NCBI RefSeq assembly: GCF_008831285.2
Contig: NC_045148.1
Coordinates: forward strand, 10,830,183-10,894,182
Source of the DNA: Nymphaea colorata
Taxonomy: Eukaryota; Streptophyta; Magnoliopsida; Nymphaeales; Nymphaeaceae
DNA length: 64,000 bases
Reading direction: 5' to 3'
Shown here: positions 56,747-64,000 of the stretch, piece after piece
Numbering within the stretch: position 1 is the first letter of the stretch
Layout: the number at the start of each line of letters is the position of its first letter
The notes under the pieces: model-generated
The model's input: the letters and a program-made list of their open reading frames with translations, nothing else
The model's database searches: none
Told to the model about the DNA's origin: nothing
Translations under genes and position numbers: made by a program

Positions 56747-59613
56747 TTTAAAATGCATTATTTTACCATGGATCCGAGATCCAACACACAATTGTATGCT
56801 GGGACCCATACCACTTAGGACCTGTGTTCCATGGGGACCTTTGTCCCGAAGTGGGTCGCTTTGTCTTGGGCCCCACACGTAAAGTCTACATGACTTTGCA
56901 CCCCAAGTTTTCAGCGATCGTCTCAGAGCTTCAACCCGACAAATATTGTCCACATCAACCATACTTAAAAGAGCCATCAATCTTATAGCTCTTACACCTC
57001 CCTCTCAACTGTTCTTTTTGAACAAGAGAATCGAACAATTGGAGTAGGACGGCGTGGCTTTTCAAATGGGTCCCAGGTCCTTTCATCAAATCATTTTGGT
57101 TCTCGATGGCAGTATAAGGCAATAGATATCTGTCATAATGGTAACCATCTATCACCGATTCACCCAAGATGGAAGATAAAAGATTTCTATCAGATCCCGT
57201 TGAATTATCTATGCTCTTATTCAATGTCATCGATATCGATTTCAGCGCAGAATCAGAGATTCTATTTGTTCGTTTTGAATCCTTTGCTTTTATCGGTTTC
57301 TGCAATGATTCAGTGTTTCGGCCGATTCAGACACATGCATCTTTTACGTGATGCACGCAGATATTGACAACATTCATCTTATCATGCAAGAAAATGATTT
57401 GAGATATTATATGATCTGCTCGTCTGCACAACCAAACTCACCAATTATGAAGAAAGATCTTGTTAATCAACTTTCACAACGTAATCAGAGGAAGAGTTCT
57501 CACAGCCCCAGAGTAAGACTTGCCCAGGCAGTCTATCTTTGAAATCAAACACTAGCTGGCGTCCAATTTTGTGAGTTTTATGAGGTCGGTTCACACGTGA
57601 GTTTGTAAAGCCTCAGTCCAAGTATGTCAATTTCCTTGTGGACGCAAAAGATTAAGGTGCTAGATCTCCTTGTCTCCATCAAGGAGATGCTGGCTGCATA
57701 ACCGCACAACAGCAGGTAAGAATGAATGGCAAGTGGCAGGTGCAACTTCTCCAAGTGGCAGGTGCAAGTTCTCTCCTTTTCAATTTTGTGTTCTCTTAAT
57801 CTCTGTCATTTTGTTTGGTGTCAGTTTCATCTGATTCATAAGCAGCAGACCAACCATCACTGTTTTCTTGATACCGACAAATCCATGTCTGGCATTAGCA
57901 GTTTATGACAAGTCTATCTTACCATGGTTCTGGGCTTAGCAAAATGGGTTTATTATTATCTGTAAGTACTCACATTTCATCTTATTAACTCAGCCATTTT
58001 TTTTTTTTTAAAAAACCTTGTCCAGAGCACTTATTTCATTTTACAGGTGAAAAAGAGAAACCACAATGAATAATGTCGATGAAAGTTTTACTAAGATAAA
58101 CTTAAACCCGTGAAGGAATGAAAATACACAGTTGAAGAGACTGACCAGTTTGTGCCAAGAAATGTACCCTTGGGATTCCACTCTTCACCGCCTCCAACTT
58201 GAAGGTCCTGGACCGAACACAGACTACCTTTTTTAGCTGGATAAAGCTCTTACTGGCATAAGATTATTTACTTCGCCTGTTGATAAGTACTGGAACTGAA
58301 TCTATTATTTACAATTTCACGGAAATGCTTCAACAACAATCTAACATAGTTTGCATGGTTCCAGTTTGATCAGAACCCGTCCGTTGGCTGCAGGGGAAGT
58401 GACATCAGGATGTGACCTCTAACAATGCATGCCGCAGAGCTTCATCAGATTAGCTTTGCAGATTGGAGCGATATCAAACTGTTAGAAAGTGACTGCCACC
58501 AACTGTGTGATACCAACATGCGCAGAAATTGCTGTTGAAGACCTACCATGCGGACCTGGATAATCCCTCATACCCTACCCTCCTTTTCCTTGGAAACATG
58601 TAGCTACGCATTTGTCTGGACTCTGAATCAAATGAGACTGCATAGATGGATTTGGCAGAGTCTAGGTGTATCTTTGATTTGTTACTTTAGAAAACTACAA
58701 CCAGCTATTTTTATGTGGTTGCCAACAATCAGTTATGCATGTCAGTTTCTAGTGATTTGAACGCTGACCTTCAGTAAATTGACAGTGATGAATTCATCCA
58801 TAGAACTCTTTTTTTGCTCAAGACAATTGCATCACCAAGGGTTCTCAAATAAGCTTGGGTATTGGAGATGAGAGGATAAGGTGTGAAGGGGTGCCCCTCC
58901 ATATCTGTCACAATGTAATGCTTGTCTCGTTCAAACATGTTTTACGGGGAAGTGTCGTGATTCTTCAGAAATATCTATTTTAAGTGATGAAACTTCCCTA
59001 GGTGAGAACAGAAAATTTACCCATTCATGCAAGAGTGGGTCCTAGTTTTACTTTACAAGCAGAACCCTTTTTCATTGAAAAGCATCAACGGGTGAAGGGT
59101 AGAGAAGACCTTACCTAAGAAGAGGGATGGTCTGATCAAGCCTCCTCCTTGAAACAAACAGCCACAAGAAGCCAAATAGCTAATCCATTGCTCAATCGGA
59201 TCATAAATCGAGATACAATGACAATATAAAAGATCTTTTGAGCCCTCAGCTGCAGTCTTTGAAAAAAATCATACAACTAAGATCCATATAGCTGCAAATT
59301 TTGGAATATCCACAAGGAATGCATAGTCTGCTCTTAGTTCATGCTAAGATTGTGAAGGACATCTCCATCTGTTCACCATGTTTTTAGCCTTTTAGGTGTC
59401 AAGTTCCAGGCACATGGCGCAGACTCTTGTATTCCTGCTTCATATAAAAACTTTGTGTCGCTGATGGCCAGAGCATATATTATGAGTTGGCAATACTATA
59501 TTGTCACTCTCGGAAATGATAAGCAGATAGGTATCAGCTTCAGGGTTAGCGAATGAAGGGGCCCATTTCCATGTTGAGTACAAGATCAAAGTTTAGCTGT
59601 TATATGAACATCA

Positions 59614-61506
59614 TTAGGAACCTTCTTGGTTTTGCAGTTCTAGATCAAAACTGGAGACATAACCTTCATTTTTTATATGCACCATTAACCTTTCTAGCAA
59701 TTCAAAGATCTCTACAGATTTTGGGTGTGTTACATTGTCAGCGAGAAACCTATGGATGGTGTGATCAACTTCAACCCAACTAGACCCAGCTGGTTTCCTT
59801 AGCCCTATCTGTTTCATCTGCCTCCTAACGACAGAAACATCCTTCCACCAACCAGCAGCCGCATATATATTTGACAATAAAATGCAACTTCCATGATTTG
59901 AAGACACTGGCGTTACAACAATTTGGCCAATGCGATCAGCCAATTCTACATCATTATGAATTCTACAAGCACTCAAGACAGAACCCCATATGACTGCATC
60001 TGGTTCAAAAGGCATGCTTTGCACCAGGGCAATCACCTCATACACATGCCCTGCTCGACCAAGGAGATCAATTAAGCACGCATAGTGCTCAACCTTGGGT
60101 GTTATATTATACTTTTTAAACATGCTTGTAAAATGAGCAAGGCCCTCTTGAACAAGCCCACAGTGGTTGCAAGCACACAGAACTCCAACGAAAGTAATAT
60201 CGTTAGGAAGCCAGCCAACAGTCTTCATCTGAGAAAAAATGGTGAGTGCATCCTTGCTATTTCCATGGATTGCAAGTCCAGATATCATGGAATTCCAGGT
60301 AGCTGCATCTTTGCTTGGCATCTTTACAAACACATGACAAGCATTATCTACACATCCGCATTTGAAGTACATGTCGACCAGAGCGGTACCAAGGATCACA
60401 TTCAGATTAAGACCGCTCCTATTTATATAAAGGTGAAGCCACTTTCCAAGGTCTAATGCACCTAAAACAGCACAAGCAGATAGCAAACTCACCATCGTGA
60501 TCTCGTTTGGTTTCATTCCTTCCTCATACATCTGATCAAATAATTGAATTGCTTCATTTGGCATCATGGACTGCATGTAACAATTAATCATTGCATTCCA
60601 ACATACCAAATTTTTCCCTGGCAAGGAATCAAACATTTTCCGTGCTTTATGGATCATGCCACGTTTGGCATAGAGACCCAAAAGAGCTGTACTCAATGTT
60701 ATATCCAAAGGAACGATGTTAACGTCAATGAATGCACAAATCCACTTGCCCAATTCATAGTTGCAAAGGTCTGAACATGCTGATACAAGACATACCATAG
60801 TAGCTGAATTTGGAATAACTTTGTCTGATGAAATCAACATTTGAACAAATAAATGCACCATCTCAGCCGGTCTTCCAGCCTGACCATATCCACTCATAAG
60901 TGCAGTCCAAGAAATCACATTCCTCAGCATAGGAATTTCATTAAACAATTGATGTGCAATCTTGACTTCACCAACACTGACATACCCTGAGATAATAGTG
61001 TTCCATGTGACCAGATCTCTCTCAGGCATTTCACCAAATACTTGCTTGGCATCATCAATGTAATGAAAGGACGCATAAAAGCCAATCAGACAGTTCCCAA
61101 CGTACAAATCCGAATCAAACCCAAGTTCCAATATATGGGCATGGATCTGCTTGCCTTCTTCAATAGCCAAGATATGTGAACAAGCTTTTAGCATCATCGG
61201 GAAGGTAAAATTACTTGGTTTAATGGAATTTTCAAGCATCTCACAGTATAACAAGATCGCATTCTCCGGAGGGCCGTTGACGGCATAGTTCTTGATCATG
61301 GTATTCCAGGAGAAATCGTTGGCAACAGGAAGACGATCAAAGATTGCGCGAGCGTAGTCCATGCACCTGAACTCGGCAAGCTTCTCGATAAAATGGTTGT
61401 GGAGAGGGAAGCCATGGACGACGAGTTGAGCATGAATTTGGGCGATTTGATTAATAGTGCTACAATTTCTCAGCAAGGAAAGAAGAGAACCTGACAATGT
61501 GTTCAT
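59614..61506 (-). CDS. Pentatricopeptide repeat protein, PLS class with E/E+ tail
   Basis: This intronless ORF of 630 aa starts MNTLSGSLLSLLRNC, a common opening of PLS-class PPR proteins (followed by QIHAQLVVHGF). Successive 31-36-residue repeats carry phrases such as NDFSWNTMIKNY, RDLVTWNTIISGYVSVGEVKIAHQLF, KNLVCWNAMINCYMQ and KDAATWNSMISGLAIHGNSKDALTIF. After the last repeats come the E motif (SVLSACRIHNDVELADRIGQ, then ILLSNIYAAAGWWKDVSVVRRQMK) and an E+-like stretch (HRFLADNVTHPKSVEIFELLERL). The protein stops there with no DYW deaminase. Such proteins direct C-to-U editing or other RNA processing in plastids or mitochondria, with the deaminase supplied in trans. The RNA target and organelle cannot be read from the sequence. 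It is divergent from the next PPR gene. Confidence 0.93.
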   Translation of the reverse strand: MNTLSGSLLSLLRNCSTINQIAQIHAQLVVHGFPLHNHFIEKLAEFRCMDYARAIFDRLPVANDFSWNTMIKNYAVNGPPENAILLYCEMLENSIKPSNFTFPMMLKACSHILAIEEGKQIHAHILELGFDSDLYVGNCLIGFYASFHYIDDAKQVFGEMPERDLVTWNTIISGYVSVGEVKIAHQLFNEIPMLRNVISWTALMSGYGQAGRPAEMVHLFVQMLISSDKVIPNSATMVCLVSACSDLCNYELGKWICAFIDVNIVPLDITLSTALLGLYAKRGMIHKARKMFDSLPGKNLVCWNAMINCYMQSMMPNEAIQLFDQMYEEGMKPNEITMVSLLSACAVLGALDLGKWLHLYINRSGLNLNVILGTALVDMYFKCGCVDNACHVFVKMPSKDAATWNSMISGLAIHGNSKDALTIFSQMKTVGWLPNDITFVGVLCACNHCGLVQEGLAHFTSMFKKYNITPKVEHYACLIDLLGRAGHVYEVIALVQSMPFEPDAVIWGSVLSACRIHNDVELADRIGQIVVTPVSSNHGSCILLSNIYAAAGWWKDVSVVRRQMKQIGLRKPAGSSWVEVDHTIHRFLADNVTHPKSVEIFELLERLMVHIKNEGYVSSFDLELQNQEGS

Positions 61507-61805
61507 CGCTTTGCAGAGATTGGCATTTGGTTCGATTTATATGAACATTTGGCGCTATGAATTCTCAAGGGCACTTCCGTCATTAACGTACAAGGACACG
61601 CACTCACGCAGACGCGCGCACACTAATAACATACCCAGGAGGGGTGAGGGAGGAGCCGACATGAAGCTACGATGAAATGCAGCATCTCAGTGGTTCTTCG
61701 TCCTCCCACGACAGGAGGCACCACTGCAATGTTTGTTCTTCTCCTTTTCACGCCCCTTGACTTGCAGAAATCAGTTTATCCTCCACTACCACCATCACAA
61801 TCATT
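61507..61805. promoter_or_regulatory. Shared 299-bp promoter of two divergent PPR genes
   Basis: Only 299 bp separate the two start codons, so the promoters and 5' leaders of both genes must lie here or overlap. No TATA box is evident near either start. A GC-rich stretch lies around 61600-61660. Confidence 0.6.
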
Positions 61806-64000
61806 ATGCAAAAGCTCGCACCATTCTCTCTTGCGCAGCCACCAGCCATCTTTTCCGGCTTCCCGCAACTCCTCCTCCATGGAATCCGAACGTCCGCAAA
61901 CCACCATGACTTCTCGTCAACAAGACCTTTCCCTGATTACTCTCCAAAGAAGCCTACCATCAGGGACGAGGAAGTCGTGCACCAAATCTCGACCACCATC
62001 AAGCTCCGTCGGTCGGAGCCCTTGGTTCAAGTTCTGAAACCAATAGAAACGCGTTTCCGGGCCGACCATCTCATTTGGGTACTCATCAAAATAAGGCGGG
62101 ATTTCAGATTAGCGATGGATTTCTTCAACTGGGCGCGAGCTCGAAGGCGACTCTCTGCTGAAGCTCGCTGCATCATCATACACATTGCTCTGGCTTGCAA
62201 GAAACCGAAGGCCGCGTATCAGTTCGTAAGGGAATTCGTTTCGGAATGTGACAACGATGTCGATTCCTTGGATCATTTTGTCGACAAGGTCATTTATACC
62301 TACAAGGAATGGGGCTCGAACCCTCTGGTTTTCGACATTTTCTTCAGAGTTCTTGCCGAGTTCGGGATGGTGGAAGATACCTTGAAATTTTTCGAACGCC
62401 TTCTGAATTATGGCTACCTCATCTCTACTGATTCGTGTAATTTCATCCTCGTTCATCTCGTTAAGACGGGCAAAATCGAACTCGCGAACAAGGTTTTCAA
62501 TGAATTGGCCGAAGAGGGTGTCTGTTGGAACACCGAATCCTACAATATCATGATTCATGGCGTATGCAAATCCGGAAATTTAAGCGACGGCCGCGAACTT
62601 CTTATCAGAATGGAGGCGAATGGATGCTCACCAGACGTCATCAGTTACAGTACGATAATCGATGGGTATTGTCGATGTGGGGAGCTTCAGAGTGCCTTAG
62701 AAATCATGAAGGAAATGACTGATCAAGGTCTGAGGCCCAACGCCTTCACTTACTGTAGCGTGATGGTTGTTCTTTGCAAAAACAAAAGAATGGTTGAAGC
62801 AAAGGAGCTTCTGAGGGAAATGATGAACAATGGGATCGTTCCAGACAGTGTCGTTTACACGGCATTGATAGATGGATTCTGCAAAGACGGAAATCTACGG
62901 GAGGCTTACGAACTAGTTGACGAAATGAAGCAGCGGGTGATGGAGTTGGATGTTGTGGCTTACACAGCATTAATGAGCGGATTGTGTCGAGTTGGGAAGA
63001 TGGTAGAGGCGGAAGACCTTTTCCAGGAAATGATTCGTAAGGGGATTAATCCAGATGAGGTTGCCTATACTTCTCTTGTTGATGGATACTGCAAGCAGCA
63101 TAAGATGAAGGAGGCATTTCACCTCCATAGCCAAATGTTGCAGGAAGGTCTGGCTCCTAACATTGTTACATACACTGCACTAGCAGATGGCTTGTGTAAA
63201 AAGGGAGAGGTGGAGACAGCTAATGAGCTTTTGCATGAGATATCAAGCAGGGGGATGCAGCTTAATGTCTGCACATACAATTCGCTTGTCAATGGTTTGT
63301 GTAAAGCAGGGAACTTAGAGGAGGCAAGAAAGCTCATGGCAGAAATGAAGGGTGCAGGGAAATTTCCTGATGCCGTTACATACACCACTTTAATGGATGC
63401 ATATTGCAAGTTGGGAATGATAGAAGAAGCCTATAATTTCCTCAAAGACATGCTTGACGAAGGCCTTCAACCAACAGTCGTGACTTTCAACGTGCTAATG
63501 AATGCTTACTGTGCATCTGGGAGGCTGGAAGATGGTAGGCATCTCTTGAACTGGATGGTGCAGAAACATATCATGCCAAATGCTACCACTTATAATTCTA
63601 TGCTCAAGTTACACTGCATCAACAGTGATATGCGGGCGTCGAGTCAAATTATCAAAGAGATGCGGGAAATGGGTGTACAGCCTGATGAGAATACGTACAA
63701 CATATTGATAAAGGGGCATAGTAAAGCTAGGAACATGAAGGAGGCATGCTATTTCCATGGTGAAATGGCTAATAAAGGACTGAAACTTAGAGCTAGTACT
63801 TATAATGCTCTCATCATCGGACTCTGCAAAAGACGGAGAGTAGCTGAAGCCATGAGATTACTAGAAGAGATGAGAATGAATGGTCTTATCCCTGATCGAG
63901 ATGTTTACAACAGATTTATTGATCTGAGTTACCATTATGGTGACATGGAATTGACGCTTGAGCTCTGCGATGAAGTAGTAGAGAAATGCCTGACAGGCAA
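61806..64000 (+). CDS. P-class pentatricopeptide repeat protein (At1g05670-like), cut at window end
   Basis: The frame is open from the ATG at 61806 to the window edge (731 codons). An in-frame TGA lies upstream, so this is the first possible start. The N terminus (MQKLAPFSLAQPPAIFSGF) is hydrophobic and basic with no acidic residue, fitting organelle targeting. A conserved leader follows (FPDYSPKKPTIRDEEVVHQISTTI, then DHLIWVLIKIRRDFRLAMDFFNWA). After it come about fourteen canonical 35-residue PPR motifs, such as PDVISYSTIIDGYCRCGEL and PNIVTYTALADGLCKKGEVETANELL. No PLS or E motif is present, so it is P class. Order and sequence resemble the PPR protein encoded at Arabidopsis At1g05670. 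P-class PPRs bind organellar RNA for stabilisation, splicing or translation. By comparison with that protein the missing C terminus should be short. Confidence 0.92.
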   Translation, partial: MQKLAPFSLAQPPAIFSGFPQLLLHGIRTSANHHDFSSTRPFPDYSPKKPTIRDEEVVHQISTTIKLRRSEPLVQVLKPIETRFRADHLIWVLIKIRRDFRLAMDFFNWARARRRLSAEARCIIIHIALACKKPKAAYQFVREFVSECDNDVDSLDHFVDKVIYTYKEWGSNPLVFDIFFRVLAEFGMVEDTLKFFERLLNYGYLISTDSCNFILVHLVKTGKIELANKVFNELAEEGVCWNTESYNIMIHGVCKSGNLSDGRELLIRMEANGCSPDVISYSTIIDGYCRCGELQSALEIMKEMTDQGLRPNAFTYCSVMVVLCKNKRMVEAKELLREMMNNGIVPDSVVYTALIDGFCKDGNLREAYELVDEMKQRVMELDVVAYTALMSGLCRVGKMVEAEDLFQEMIRKGINPDEVAYTSLVDGYCKQHKMKEAFHLHSQMLQEGLAPNIVTYTALADGLCKKGEVETANELLHEISSRGMQLNVCTYNSLVNGLCKAGNLEEARKLMAEMKGAGKFPDAVTYTTLMDAYCKLGMIEEAYNFLKDMLDEGLQPTVVTFNVLMNAYCASGRLEDGRHLLNWMVQKHIMPNATTYNSMLKLHCINSDMRASSQIIKEMREMGVQPDENTYNILIKGHSKARNMKEACYFHGEMANKGLKLRASTYNALIIGLCKRRRVAEAMRLLEEMRMNGLIPDRDVYNRFIDLSYHYGDMELTLELCDEVVEKCLTG

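Larger units (their letters stand above)
52848..59613. other. Intergenic 6.8 kb, no confident gene
   Basis: The first few hundred bases should include the MED33 promoter. (GA)n tracts lie at about 55030-55096 and 56250-56275, a Tourist-like MITE at 56382-56746, and a short direct duplication at about 57725-57775 (AAGTGGCAGGTGCAA twice). Open frames of 60-116 codons exist, the longest at 56955-57305 on the minus strand. None resembles a known protein, so I do not call them genes. Confidence 0.6.

Noticed and set aside
56955-57305. 116-codon minus-strand frame in the MED33-PPR gap.
   Set aside because: No recognisable family; composition fits random open sequence next to a MITE.
1-64000. tRNA, rRNA or snoRNA genes.
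   Set aside because: I looked for tRNA B-box-like motifs and obvious RNA gene signatures on both strands and saw none I could support; short snoRNAs could be missed by eye.

Overview
This is nuclear DNA from a flowering plant. The evidence is intron-rich genes with GT-AG splice sites, plant-only families (PALE CRESS, MED33/REF4, HUA2, PPR proteins), long (AT)n tracts and many hAT-type transposons. The very long transposon-filled introns in one gene and the absence of grass-like GC-rich exons argue against a grass. An early-diverging or magnoliid-type genome is possible, but I cannot name a species. All gene models were built by hand from six-frame reading and splice-site phase. Each one closes to an exact multiple of three.

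Layout: (1) 5-25060, minus strand: a complete HUA2-like gene (PWWP plus CID/RPR), 10 coding exons, 1524 aa. Introns 2 and 3 are each over 8 kb. They hold two hAT elements with transposase remnants and perfect 8-bp target duplications, a Ty3/gypsy gag-protease remnant, several MITEs, tandem duplications and long AT microsatellites. (2) 25061-31292: the HUA2 upstream region, then a repeat-rich gap with small MITEs, a 1.85-kb A-rich strand-asymmetric block, and a stray copy of HUA2 exon 2. (3) 31293-31982, plus: an intronless gene for an unknown, probably tail-anchored protein. (4) 34974-37830, plus: a SERINC/TMS membrane protein, 6 exons, 420 aa. (5) 38706-43421, minus: PALE CRESS (PAC), 7 exons, 326 aa, facing the SERINC gene tail to tail. 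(6) 44615-52847, minus: Mediator subunit MED33 (REF4/RFR1 type), 12 exons, 1327 aa. (7) 52848-59613: intergenic, with a Tourist-like MITE and GA microsatellites. (8) 59614-61506, minus: an intronless PLS-class PPR protein with an E/E+ tail. (9) 61806 to the window end, plus: a P-class PPR protein similar to Arabidopsis At1g05670, cut by the window edge. The two PPR genes are head to head, with 299 bp between start codons.

The genes do not form a pathway; this is an ordinary plant gene neighbourhood. Two encode nuclear regulators (HUA2-like in RNA processing and flowering, MED33 in transcription and phenylpropanoid control). Three encode proteins of, or probably of, organelle RNA metabolism (PAC and the two PPRs). 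The most unusual material is the transposon content of the HUA2 introns: a 3.7-kb hAT element whose two ends are packed with the palindrome GTATCGTACGATAC, and a 2.6-kb hAT element inserted into one copy of a pre-existing tandem duplication.
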